From DATJPR01 sp035506295 (lineage in GTDB: Bacteria; Bacteroidota; Ignavibacteria; UBA10030; UBA6906): a stretch of DNA of 8,529 nucleotides. This document shows positions 1-7,050 of this stretch, piece after piece. A model generated the notes under the pieces. The model worked only from the letters and a program-made list of their open reading frames with translations, was not told the DNA's origin and made no database searches. The stretch lies in NCBI GenBank assembly GCA_035506295.1, contig DATJPR010000061.1:1-8529 (forward strand), in the 5' to 3' direction. The stretch's first letter is position 1. Each line of letters starts with the position of its first letter. Made by a program: the position numbers and the translations under genes.

Positions 1-1
1 A

Positions 2-169
2 ACCAAAGACGACCGGCGGCTCATGCCCGGGTGCTGCTTCTCCATCGAACCGGGGATTTACCTGGAAGGGGAGATGGCGGCCCGCTCGGAGATCAACATG
101 TTCATCAAGGCTGATGGCACCGCGGAGGTAACGGGTGAAAAGCAGGAGGAAATTGTCCTGCTGCCATGA
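2..169 (+). CDS. M24 family metallopeptidase (Xaa-Pro aminopeptidase type), C-terminal 55 residues
   Basis: This is the end of a gene that begins before the window; the frame is open from base 2 to the TGA at 167-169. The fragment carries the last part of the pita-bread fold of M24 peptidases. A 'PG-x-x-F-S-I-E-P-G-I-Y' stretch (fragment residues 9-20) is followed by an 'R-S-E-I-N' stretch (residues 28-32). In this family these two segments supply the last two glutamate ligands of the dinuclear metal site, here fragment E16 and E30. The position usually held by 'G-x-R-x-E' reads A-A-R-S-E, a mild variation. The protein would be a cytosolic aminopeptidase that removes N-terminal residues next to proline. 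Methionine aminopeptidase or creatinase-like relatives cannot be excluded from this piece alone. The peptide-transporter-like gene that follows in the same direction supports a role in peptide breakdown. Confidence 0.8.
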   Translation, partial: TKDDRRLMPGCCFSIEPGIYLEGEMAARSEINMFIKADGTAEVTGEKQEEIVLLP

Positions 170-222
170 CCGCCGCCGCGCCGGTGGCTTCGTGCAGCAT
201 CCGGTCCGCTTCTCTTTCAATC

Positions 223-227
223 AAGGA
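223..227 (+). promoter_or_regulatory. Ribosome binding site (AAGGA) fixing a TTG start
   Basis: AAGGA lies 8 bases before the TTG at 236. No ATG or GTG is available in this frame between the preceding in-frame stop (167-169) and 236, and the next ATG in frame (codon 21) falls inside the first membrane helix and its conserved motif. This site therefore supports TTG as the start. Confidence 0.6.
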
Positions 228-235
228 ATCCGACT

Positions 236-1507
236 TTGACATTCCGGGAACGTCTCACAAAGGGATTTCACAGGGTCTTCTGGGTGGCCAACGTAATGGA
301 GCTGTTCGAGCGGTTGGCCTATTACGGACAGGCGACGATCCTCACAATCTACCTTACGAATCATCTCGGCATGTCTGTCATCGATGCCGGAAAGCTCTCG
401 TCGGTGTTCGGTGGCCTGCTCTATTTCCTGCCCATCTTCGCGGGCACGCTTGCGGACAAGTTCGGCTATCGCAGGGCGTTCATGGCCGCGTTCTCTCTTC
501 TCGCCGTGGGATATTTCCTGATCGGATCGACGGGGATGCACGCGTTCAACGGAGTCTACGCGGGCATGTCGGTCTTCTGGGTCCTGGTGCCGATCGTGAT
601 GATTACCGCGTTCGGCGGCTCCTTCATCAAGCCGTCGGTGCTCGGGACCGTGGCGGTGACGTCGAAACCCGACACGAAGTCGCTCGGCTTCGCACTCTAC
701 TATATGATCGTCAATATCGGGGCGTTCCTCGGTCCGGTCATCGCCAACATCGTAAGAAAGAATGCAGGGATCGAATACGTCTACCTTGTCTCGGCCGCAA
801 GCTGCGCGCTGATGTTTCTCGTGAATCTGTTCTTCTATCGCAACGTGCCCGACCCCGAGGTGAAGGTGGTCGAGTCGATGGGGAAGAAGTTCCTCAATAT
901 GTTCATCGTCCTCGCGAACATGCGCTTCATCCTGTTCCTTCTCATCTTTGCCTTCTACTGGGTGATGTTCTGGGCCGGGCTGTACATCATCATCCCGCTG
1001 TACGTCACGGACTACATTGACAAGAACGCCAACTTTGAAATCATCCTTGCCACCGGCGCGGCGACAATCATCCTGTTCCAGCTTCTCGTCAACTCGCTGA
1101 CAAAAGGACTGCCGACGAAGACCGCCATCGTCATCGGGCTAGGCGTCTCTTCCTTGAGCTGGCTCATCATCGCCGTCCAGCCGACGATCCCGTCGATTGT
1201 CGTCGCCCTCGTCGTCTGGTCGATCGGCGAGATGATCCAGGCGCCGCGGTACTACGAATATATTTCAGACATCGCTCCACCCGGTCAGCAGGCGCTGTTC
1301 CAAGGGTACGCGTTCCTTCCCATTGCCATCGCCTGGTTCACCGGCGGAATGTTCGGCGGATGGTTGTACACGGTCGCGAGAGACTCGGGCGCGCCGGTCA
1401 TCGTCTGGTTTACGCTGTTCGGCATCGGCGTGGCGGCAACCGTCTTCATGGTGCTCTACAATACCTTTGCGGCGGCGAGAACCATCCCGGGAGTGGAGGG
1501 CAAATGA
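236..1507 (+). CDS. MFS transporter related to proton-dependent oligopeptide transporters (POT/PTR2)
   Basis: A 423-residue polytopic inner-membrane protein with the hydrophobic pattern of about 12 helices. Several POT-family features are visible. The E-x-x-E-R motif in helix 1 is E22, E25 and R26, followed by Y29-Y30-G31. An MFS motif A loop lies near residues 70-81 (G-T-L-A-D-K-F-G). A 'G-G-x-x-I-K-P' element (127-133) contains K132, and a 'Y-Y-M-I-V-N-I-G' segment (155-162) resembles the helix 5 PTR2 signature. In POT proteins the helix 1 E-x-x-E-R motif and the following lysine take part in proton coupling. The likely role is proton-driven import of di/tripeptides or a related small solute. 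At 423 residues it is shorter than the usual 450-500, and the substrate is not certain. The start is TTG with a good ribosome binding site, and the stop overlaps the next gene as ATGA. Its position behind an M24 peptidase gene fits peptide use. Confidence 0.85.
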   Translation: MTFRERLTKGFHRVFWVANVMELFERLAYYGQATILTIYLTNHLGMSVIDAGKLSSVFGGLLYFLPIFAGTLADKFGYRRAFMAAFSLLAVGYFLIGSTGMHAFNGVYAGMSVFWVLVPIVMITAFGGSFIKPSVLGTVAVTSKPDTKSLGFALYYMIVNIGAFLGPVIANIVRKNAGIEYVYLVSAASCALMFLVNLFFYRNVPDPEVKVVESMGKKFLNMFIVLANMRFILFLLIFAFYWVMFWAGLYIIIPLYVTDYIDKNANFEIILATGAATIILFQLLVNSLTKGLPTKTAIVIGLGVSSLSWLIIAVQPTIPSIVVALVVWSIGEMIQAPRYYEYISDIAPPGQQALFQGYAFLPIAIAWFTGGMFGGWLYTVARDSGAPVIVWFTLFGIGVAATVFMVLYNTFAAARTIPGVEGK

Positions 1508-2223
1508 GAACCCTGCTCGGTGTCATCCTCGTCCTGTTCGTAAGCATCTCGCAGGTCATGGCTCAAGCGTCGCATCCGGCCTTGCCGGACGCGGAAACTA
1601 TTCTGCGGAACGTCGAACACCAGTATGCGGGTATCAACGATTACACGGTGACGCTCGAGATCTCTGTGAACGTCGAACGGCTGAAGGTTCCTCCTTCAAA
1701 GGTCACCATGTACTTCAAACAGCCGGACAAGGTGCATTTCAGCGCTCAGGGCTTTGCCATGGTGCCGAAACAGGCGGTGGCGTTCAACTTCGAGCGACTG
1801 CAGGAGAGATACGATATCGAGAAGGGCGTCGAGATCGATACGGTGAACGGGCGGACGGAATACCGGCTCATCCTTCTTCCGAAGAACGACAAAACCAAAC
1901 TCCGGCGTGTGCAGTTGTACGTCGATCCTGAGCGATGGGCACCGGATTCGCTGCGCATTCCCTCACTCGATGGCCGCGTGATGGCCGCGGGTATCCGGAA
2001 CCAACAGGTGGGCGACCGCTGGCTGCCCGCGGAAGTCACCGTCACGTTCGGCACGGCCTCCGGCGACAGTTCCGTCGTCAACGTCCTGGAGGAGGTTGCT
2101 CCAGGTCGGCGTCAACCCCCGGCACGTGGAGGTTCCGCCACCATCCGGTATTCCGACTACCGGATCAACACCGGTTTGAGCGACGATCTTTTCAAGAACG
2201 AGACGGAACAACAAGGGCGGTAG
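1504..2223 (+). CDS. LolA-like outer-membrane lipoprotein-sorting family protein, secreted
   Basis: A 239-residue protein beginning at an ATG that overlaps the preceding stop codon by 4 bases (ATGA). GGAGGG lies just upstream at 1495-1500, with a short spacing. I chose this start over in-frame codons further upstream because it begins directly with a Sec signal peptide: a hydrophobic core at residues 4-17 and probable cleavage after V-M-A (residue 20). The mature part has the LolA/LppX layout. An N-terminal helix (about 28-42, with the 'Y-A-G-I-N-D-Y' turn) is followed by alternating amphipathic strands typical of a half-barrel that holds lipid acyl chains, and a C-terminal 'Y-R-I-N-T-G-L-S-D-D-L-F' segment (219-230). 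LolA proteins carry lipoproteins across the periplasm. Many relatives of this size have no proven cargo, so the family is fairly clear but the exact function is not. It sits between two transporter genes. Confidence 0.8.
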   Translation: MRTLLGVILVLFVSISQVMAQASHPALPDAETILRNVEHQYAGINDYTVTLEISVNVERLKVPPSKVTMYFKQPDKVHFSAQGFAMVPKQAVAFNFERLQERYDIEKGVEIDTVNGRTEYRLILLPKNDKTKLRRVQLYVDPERWAPDSLRIPSLDGRVMAAGIRNQQVGDRWLPAEVTVTFGTASGDSSVVNVLEEVAPGRRQPPARGGSATIRYSDYRINTGLSDDLFKNETEQQGR

Positions 2224-2238
2224 GAGAACTCACAGTCG

Positions 2239-4116
2239 ATGGCTTCCCGCGACGCACATCCGCAGGTGTCACTTTCCGAAGTGCACAGCAGTGTCCCGAT
2301 CCCGAAGGACGTGGGCACGCTGAAGCGCCTTCTCGCGTTTGTGGGGCCGGCTTATCTCGTCAGCGTCGGCTACATGGACCCCGGGAACTGGGCGACCGAC
2401 CTCGAAGGCGGGGCGCGGTTCGGCTATCAGCTGATCTGGGTCCTCCTGATGTCGAACATCATGGCGGTCGTTCTCCAGACGCTCGCGGCGAGGATGGGGA
2501 TCGTGACCGGCCGGGACCTCGCCCAGGCCTGCCGGGAAAACTACCCGCGTCCCGTCGTTGTCATCCTGTGGATCATGTGCGAGATCGCCATTGCCGCATG
2601 CGACCTGGCAGAGGTGCTTGGGACGGCGATAGGGCTGAACCTGCTCTTCGGCCTCCCGCTGGTCTATGGCGTGATCATCACGGGGTTCGACACGATGCTC
2701 TTTCTTGCGATCCAGCATTTCGGGATCCGCAAAATGGAGGCCATGATCCTCGTCTTCATCGGCACGATCGGGGTCTGCTTCGGCATCGAAGTCTTCCTGT
2801 CGAAGCCGGACTGGGGCGGCATGATCCAGGGCTTTGTCCCGCGGCTGACGGCAGACAATCTCTTTATCGCCGTCGGGATTCTGGGCGCGACGGTGATGCC
2901 GCACAACCTCTACCTGCATTCGGCTCTTGTGCAGACGCGCGCAGTCGACCAATCGATCGAAGGGAAGCGGATCGCCTGCAAATACAATTTCATCGACACC
3001 GCGATTGCGCTGAACGGCGCATTCCTGATCAACGCTGCGATCCTGATTGTCGCCGCCGCGGTGTTCTTCCGGCATGGCATCATCGTGACGGAAATCCAGC
3101 AGGCGTACCAGCTTCTCTCCCCCCTGCTCGGAACGATTCTTGCAAGCGGCCTTTTTGCCGTCGCCCTGATCAGCTCAGGGCAGAGTTCGACCGTCACCGG
3201 GACATTGGCGGGGCAGATCGTGATGGAGGGGTTCATGCAGTTCAAGATCCGCCCCGTACTCCGACGACTGCTGACCCGGCTTATCGCGATCGTCCCTGCG
3301 GTGATCGTCATCGCCATGAAGGGCGAGACCGGATCGTACGATCTGCTCATCATCAGCCAGGTGGTCTTGAGCATGCAGCTGCCGTTTGCCGTCATCCCGT
3401 TGATTAAGTTCACGGGGGACAGGAGGCTCATGGGGGTGTTTGCCAACGCGTCATGGGTCAAAGTCCTCGCGTGGGCGAGCGCCTTCGTGATCGCGGTATT
3501 CAACAGCAATCTGATCTACAATTCGATCTCACAGTGGATCCTGGAAGCCGGGCCATATGCAATCTGGATCTGGGTGACGGCGGTTCCCTTTGCTATCGGC
3601 TGCACCTTGCTGCTGATCTATGTCGCGGTGCCCGCCTCGTGGCGTCTGCCAAAGATGGCGCCGGCGCCCAGGCCCAAGCCTACGGTCGGGTTCCTCGGCG
3701 AACAGTACAAGCGGATCGGCGTCGCCCTCGACTTCGGCGCCATGGACACCAAGGTCTTGTCGCATGCGCACTCGCTGGCCTCGTTTCATCACGCTTCGAT
3801 CTACCTCTTCCATGTGGTCGAAGGGGTTGCAGGGCAGGTCTTCGGGACGCAGGCGTTCGACAAAGAGGCGAGGGAGGACCGCGAGGAGCTTGAGGAGCTG
3901 ACGGATCAATTAAGCAGAGTGGGGGTCGAGGCGCACTACGAGCTCGGGTACGGCCATGACGTCCCCGACGAAATCGTCCGCCTGTCGAGAGAAAGCGGCG
4001 TCGATATTCTGGTCATGGGAGGGCACGGGCATCGCATGGTCGCCGACCTGTTCCTCGGCACGTCGGTGTCCGAAGTCCGGCACAAACTCGAAATCCCCGT
4101 TCTCGTTGTTCGGTGA
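2239..4116 (+). CDS. Nramp-family divalent metal transporter fused to a C-terminal UspA domain
   Basis: A 625-residue fusion, against about 410-450 for a plain bacterial MntH. Residues 30-465 form an Nramp transporter. The helix 1 D-P-G-N motif is at 47-50, the helix 6 A-x-x-M-P-H motif at 217-222, and the G-Q-S-S-T consensus transport loop at 314-318. D47, N50, A217 and M220 match the metal-binding set known from Nramp structures and predict Mn2+/Fe2+ import with protons. Hydrophobic segments suggest 12 helices, the last at about 441-464, which would place the C terminus in the cytoplasm. A proline-rich linker (about 466-488) leads to a universal stress protein domain (about 491-625). Its ATP-binding motif G-x2-G-x9-G-(S/T) is intact at G594, G597, G607 and T608, so nucleotide binding and gating by energy or stress state are plausible inferences. 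The ATG lies 15 bases after the preceding stop; AGGAG at 2222-2226 is 12 bases upstream, rather far. The gene is probably co-transcribed with the two before it. Confidence 0.93.
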   Translation: MASRDAHPQVSLSEVHSSVPIPKDVGTLKRLLAFVGPAYLVSVGYMDPGNWATDLEGGARFGYQLIWVLLMSNIMAVVLQTLAARMGIVTGRDLAQACRENYPRPVVVILWIMCEIAIAACDLAEVLGTAIGLNLLFGLPLVYGVIITGFDTMLFLAIQHFGIRKMEAMILVFIGTIGVCFGIEVFLSKPDWGGMIQGFVPRLTADNLFIAVGILGATVMPHNLYLHSALVQTRAVDQSIEGKRIACKYNFIDTAIALNGAFLINAAILIVAAAVFFRHGIIVTEIQQAYQLLSPLLGTILASGLFAVALISSGQSSTVTGTLAGQIVMEGFMQFKIRPVLRRLLTRLIAIVPAVIVIAMKGETGSYDLLIISQVVLSMQLPFAVIPLIKFTGDRRLMGVFANASWVKVLAWASAFVIAVFNSNLIYNSISQWILEAGPYAIWIWVTAVPFAIGCTLLLIYVAVPASWRLPKMAPAPRPKPTVGFLGEQYKRIGVALDFGAMDTKVLSHAHSLASFHHASIYLFHVVEGVAGQVFGTQAFDKEAREDREELEELTDQLSRVGVEAHYELGYGHDVPDEIVRLSRESGVDILVMGGHGHRMVADLFLGTSVSEVRHKLEIPVLVVR

Positions 4117-4131
4117 CCGGCCGGGGGGCGA

Positions 4132-5691
4132 TCACTCCTCCACGGTTCCTTCCTGAAGCAGGCGATCGTATTCGTTGCTGTATCGTTTCACGGCGGCGGC
4201 GATCGATTCCGCAATCTTCTCCTGCCCTTTGTCCGATTTCAAGAACAGTTCGTCCTGCCTGTTGGAGAGGTATGCGGTCTCGATGAGAACGTTCGGCATC
4301 GATGCGCCGACGAGCACATAGAACCCCGCCTGCTTCACCCCGCGGTTCGGTATGCCTGCATGCGCTTCCATCTCGCGCTGGAGGAGGTTGGCGAACTCCT
4401 CACTGGATTTCACATGCGCACTCTGCGCCATCGTGGTGAGGATGAAGTTCTCGTCGGTGAGGTGCTGGTACTTCTGCTGGTAGTCTTCCTCGAGTTTGAT
4501 CACGGCGTTTTCCCGTTCCGCGATGGCCACCGCTTCGTCGGTCCTGCCCGGGCGGAGCAGATAGACCTCGAAACCCCGCGTCGGGTTCGGCTTCCGGGGC
4601 ATCGAATTGCAGTGGATGCTGATAAAGAGCTTTCCTCCCGCTTCGTTGGCGATCGTCCCGCGTTTGTCGAGTTCGACGAACTTATCCGTTGTCCGGGTGT
4701 ACACGACCTTGACGTTCTTCATCTGGCGCTTGATGATCGCCCCGAGCTTCAGCGCAATCCCGAGCGTGATATCTTTTTCCTTGACCCCGGTGACGCCGAC
4801 TGCGCCGCCGTCCTTGCCGCCGTGGCCGGGGTCGATCACAATGACGTCGAATGCCCAGCGGTCGTGCTCGCGCGACAGGTCGACGTTCGGCGCCTCCTGC
4901 GTCTCATCCTTGCGGAGGATCACGACGAGGTCGCCGTTTCCGGGGTCCCGACTCACTTCATCCTCGACGGATTTCTCCGAGAGTCGGAACGCGAGCTGCA
5001 GCGAGCCTTCGAATTGCGTCGCCTCCACTTTCTTGACAAACCCCTCCGGTTTCGTCGCGTTCAGCGCGGCGATGTTCCCCTTCGCTCCGGCGATCGTCAG
5101 ATAGAGCCATCCCTCCGACGTCACCCAGTGTTCGACATCCGTCAGCGCCGGGGAAAGCGGAACGCGGAGTAACATCCCGTTGGATTTCGTTTCCATCGCG
5201 ACCGACGAAATCATTGTCCCGGGCACGGTCGGCTCCTCCGTCCCGATCCTCAGCACGTTCCCCGTCGAGTCGATTGCCATCTTCACAGCGACCCGGGACG
5301 AGAGCATCGTCAGGAGCTCGGCGAGAGGGGCATAGAATTGCGCTCGTTGCACGATGACGTCACCGGTCAACTGGTACCCGGCAGGAAGACCAAGGGAATC
5401 GGTCACCACAAGAAAGGGATTTCCTTTGTTGAGGCGAACCGTGCCGCGATCGACGGAAAAGGTGAACGACTTTGCGCTGGCCTCAACGATCGGAAGGCCC
5501 AGCTGGGTTACGAGATCATTGACGGAAACGTATTTTCGCTCGCCCCGCGCGACGGCTTTGATCGTCGAAGGCGGCCGGGATCCGTCGACGAATTCGACCT
5601 TAAGCGTTCCTTGCGGTGTCTGTGCGAAGACGGAGGGAGTGCCGAGAAGGAGGATGGTGAGACTGATGCAAAGGGGAGTGCCGCGCTTCAT
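4132..5691 (-). CDS. N-acetylmuramoyl-L-alanine amidase (Amidase_3, AmiC-like), secreted
   Basis: A 519-residue periplasmic peptidoglycan hydrolase that cleaves the bond between MurNAc and L-Ala of the stem peptide. It has a Sec signal peptide (residues 1-23, likely cut after V-F-A). A region at about 27-150 resembles the copper-amine-oxidase N-terminal-like domain often found in cell-wall proteins. An AMIN-like beta-rich domain at about 160-260 probably targets the protein to the septum or cell wall. The catalytic Amidase_3 domain covers about 282-505. Zinc ligands are visible as H290 (in D-P-G-H-G-G), E305 and H360 (S-I-H-C-N-S), and the catalytic glutamate is E471 (L-I-E-T-A-Y-L-S-N). Residues about 391-430 form a charged helical insertion like the one that autoinhibits AmiA/AmiC enzymes. 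The start lies 3 bases after the yajQ stop with no clear ribosome binding site, so translational coupling is likely. The gene ends 15 bases from the convergent Nramp-USP gene. Confidence 0.93.
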   Translation of the reverse strand: MKRGTPLCISLTILLLGTPSVFAQTPQGTLKVEFVDGSRPPSTIKAVARGERKYVSVNDLVTQLGLPIVEASAKSFTFSVDRGTVRLNKGNPFLVVTDSLGLPAGYQLTGDVIVQRAQFYAPLAELLTMLSSRVAVKMAIDSTGNVLRIGTEEPTVPGTMISSVAMETKSNGMLLRVPLSPALTDVEHWVTSEGWLYLTIAGAKGNIAALNATKPEGFVKKVEATQFEGSLQLAFRLSEKSVEDEVSRDPGNGDLVVILRKDETQEAPNVDLSREHDRWAFDVIVIDPGHGGKDGGAVGVTGVKEKDITLGIALKLGAIIKRQMKNVKVVYTRTTDKFVELDKRGTIANEAGGKLFISIHCNSMPRKPNPTRGFEVYLLRPGRTDEAVAIAERENAVIKLEEDYQQKYQHLTDENFILTTMAQSAHVKSSEEFANLLQREMEAHAGIPNRGVKQAGFYVLVGASMPNVLIETAYLSNRQDELFLKSDKGQEKIAESIAAAVKRYSNEYDRLLQEGTVEE

Positions 5692-5694
5692 CTC

Positions 5695-6192
5695 TTAGCG
5701 GTAGTTGGTGAATTGAACGGCAAATGGGAGGTCGGCTTTGCGCACCATGGCAATGACCGTCTGGAGATCGTCCTTGTTCTTGCCGCTGACCCGGACCTGA
5801 TCCTCCATGATCTGCGCCTGCACCCTCACCTTGCTGTCCTTGATCATCTTGACGATCTGCTTCCCGTTGTCCTTGTCGATCCCCACCTGCAGCGTAATGA
5901 CCTGCCGCATCGTGCCTCCCGCGGCCGCTTCCGGAGTCGAATACTTCAGCGCTTTCAACGGGACGCTGCGCCGGATGAGTTTCTCCTGGAGGACGTCGAC
6001 CACGCTCTTCAGCTTGAAGTCATCGTCGGACACCACCGTGATCGTCTTTTCCTTCAGTGCCAAATCGATCGAGCTCTTGGAGCCCTTGAAATCGTAGCGC
6101 TGCCCGATTTCCTTGCGGGCCTGGTTGATGGCGTTGTCGACTTCCTGCAGGTTCACTTCAGAAACGATGTCGAAGGAAAAGGTATCGGCCAT
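5695..6192 (-). CDS. yajQ: YajQ family nucleotide-binding protein
   Basis: A 165-residue cytosolic protein matching the YajQ (DUF520/UPF0234) family over its full length; family members are usually about 163 residues. Recognisable landmarks are the N-terminal F-D-I-V-S-E (7-12), the R-Y-D-F-K-G-S motif (32-38), and the C-terminal V-R-V-x-G-K-x-K-D-D-L-Q stretch and terminal F-T-N-Y-R. YajQ consists of two ferredoxin-like folds. A Xanthomonas homologue binds cyclic di-GMP and acts with a transcription factor, and other members bind nucleotides or tRNA; which applies here cannot be read from the sequence. The ATG at 6192 has no strong ribosome binding site upstream. It may be translated by coupling to the small ORF ending 6 bases before it. 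The amidase gene follows 3 bases downstream, so the two are almost certainly co-transcribed. Confidence 0.95.
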   Translation of the reverse strand: MADTFSFDIVSEVNLQEVDNAINQARKEIGQRYDFKGSKSSIDLALKEKTITVVSDDDFKLKSVVDVLQEKLIRRSVPLKALKYSTPEAAAGGTMRQVITLQVGIDKDNGKQIVKMIKDSKVRVQAQIMEDQVRVSGKNKDDLQTVIAMVRKADLPFAVQFTNYR

Positions 6193-6198
6193 GGGCGG

Positions 6199-6345
6199 TC
6201 AGCGGAATCGTACGTGAAACAGTGCGTGGACGAAGATCTTCAGCATCTCCCACCGCGGAAAACGCGACTGTGCCATGTATTCGTGCCGGATTTCCCGCTG
6301 GCTTGCAGTACCGCGCGTGATGATCTGAACGGAAATGGGATGCAT
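6199..6345 (-). CDS. Possible small protein of 48 residues upstream of yajQ
   Basis: A short open frame runs from an ATG at 6345 to a TGA at 6199-6201, ending 6 bases before yajQ. The predicted peptide is basic (many Arg and His). Its second half is amphipathic: a W-E-M-L-K-I-F-V-H-A-L-F-H segment near residues 32-44 could form a helix. Third-position GC is about 69%, similar to neighbouring genes, which is mildly in favour of coding. Against it, the only purine-rich ribosome binding site candidate (AGAGGA) is about 18 bases from the ATG, which is too far, and I recognise no family. It could be a leader peptide, a small regulatory protein coupled to yajQ, or simply chance in a 222-base spacer. 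Confidence 0.25.
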   Translation of the reverse strand: MHPISVQIITRGTASQREIRHEYMAQSRFPRWEMLKIFVHALFHVRFR

Positions 6346-6369
6346 GTGGGCGATCGTGCTGTTTCCTCT

Positions 6370-6398
6370 AATCTATGAAGATCGCGAAGAAAGCACAA
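6370..6398 (-). promoter_or_regulatory. Weak candidate promoter for yajQ and the amidase
   Basis: On the minus strand, TTGTGC (6398-6393) and TAGATT (6375-6370) are separated by 17 bases. They match 3/6 and 4/6 positions of the sigma70 -35 and -10 consensus. The site lies at the start of the 222-base spacer between the ogg2-type gene and yajQ, where a promoter would be expected if yajQ is not read entirely from the mutT promoter. The match is weak and could be chance. Apart from this and the 48-residue ORF, I saw no RNA gene or strong terminator hairpin in the spacer. Confidence 0.25.
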
Positions 6399-6414
6399 CC
6401 ACGGAGGTCGCGGC

Positions 6415-7050
6415 TCACTTGAGGATCTGCCCCGTCTCCCTGCTCCAGAAAAGCAGATCGAGTTCATCCATGCTGATCCCGGAGCGCTCCGCGAATTGAG
6501 CGAATTTCCTCTCGATGGCAAAATACCGCTTCGGGGTCAGCGTCTTCGGAAGAGAGCGGATGACACCGTAGCGTTTGAGGTTCCGGAGAATATGACGGTC
6601 CAGGATCGCGAGGTTCAATCGGCCAATGTTCCGGAGAAAGTGCGAGGCCTCCTTCAGGCCGAGGCCGTCGACATGGGCGACGAGCCACGAGCGAAGTTCG
6701 ACGGAGTCCCGGATTCGCCGGACCGCGGCGGTCACTTCCGGAATCATCGCGCGTGCTTTCCTGATCCGCCCGGCTTTCGTATTGTGGAAACGGATGTAAT
6801 GGACCTTGTCGCCGAGAAGTTTCGGCAGGGAGAGATCCTCCTTCCGCGCATCGGCCTCGCGGAGACGCAGGAGAACCTTGGCTGCATTGACTGCACTCGA
6901 CTGCGGGGTCAGGAGGCAATACACCAGTTCGTAGAAATATTCTTCCGGTGGGACGGCGGAGAATTCGGCGAGCCGCGCACGAATCTCCTGCCGCTTGGCG
7001 GCGAATTCACTCTGCAATGCATCGAGGTGGAGAACCGACCGTTGCATCAT
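6415..7050 (-). CDS. ogg: 8-oxoguanine DNA glycosylase/AP lyase, Ogg2 family
   Basis: A 211-residue helix-hairpin-helix DNA repair enzyme that excises 8-oxoguanine and then cleaves the DNA backbone at the resulting abasic site. The HhH element at about 128-141 (D-G-L-G-L-K-E-A-S-H-F-L-R-N) contains the catalytic lysine K133. The catalytic aspartate is D151 in A-I-L-D-R-H-I-L. The protein ends with W-S-R-E-T-G-Q-I-L-K. A terminal lysine after a W...T-G segment is a hallmark of Ogg2, where in the archaeal enzymes the C-terminal lysine carboxylate contacts 8-oxoG. Length and motif spacing fit Ogg2, and no iron-sulfur cysteines are present, which excludes endonuclease III. The ATG at 7050 overlaps the mutY stop as ATGA; a second ATG follows directly. 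No ribosome binding site is seen, so translational coupling is likely. Ogg2 is best known from archaea and thermophiles, and here it probably does the job of MutM. Confidence 0.92.
   Translation of the reverse strand: MMQRSVLHLDALQSEFAAKRQEIRARLAEFSAVPPEEYFYELVYCLLTPQSSAVNAAKVLLRLREADARKEDLSLPKLLGDKVHYIRFHNTKAGRIRKARAMIPEVTAAVRRIRDSVELRSWLVAHVDGLGLKEASHFLRNIGRLNLAILDRHILRNLKRYGVIRSLPKTLTPKRYFAIERKFAQFAERSGISMDELDLLFWSRETGQILK

Noticed and set aside
236..241. TTGACA resembling a -35 box at the start of the POT-like gene
   Set aside because: No acceptable -10 box lies 16-18 bases downstream, and TTG serves better as the start codon with AAGGA 8 bases upstream.
166..1020. Long alternative open frame on the plus strand overlapping the POT-like gene
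   Set aside because: It is Arg/Gly/His-rich with no recognisable domain and overlaps a gene with clear membrane helices and family motifs; typical shadow frame in GC-rich DNA.
1935..3407. 490-codon open frame overlapping the LolA-like and Nramp genes
   Set aside because: Its product is low-complexity and Arg/Pro-rich, while the overlapped frames encode complete family motifs such as D-P-G-N and M-P-H.
4113..4135. GTGA...TCAC and CCGGCCGG symmetry at the convergent gene junction as a bidirectional terminator
   Set aside because: The outer arms are only 4 bp with a 15-base loop and no T-tract on either side, so a terminator cannot be supported.
5338..6378. 346-codon plus-strand frame antisense to the amidase and yajQ
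   Set aside because: Composition is Asp/Leu/Arg-rich antisense reading of two well-identified genes, with no ribosome binding site or domain.
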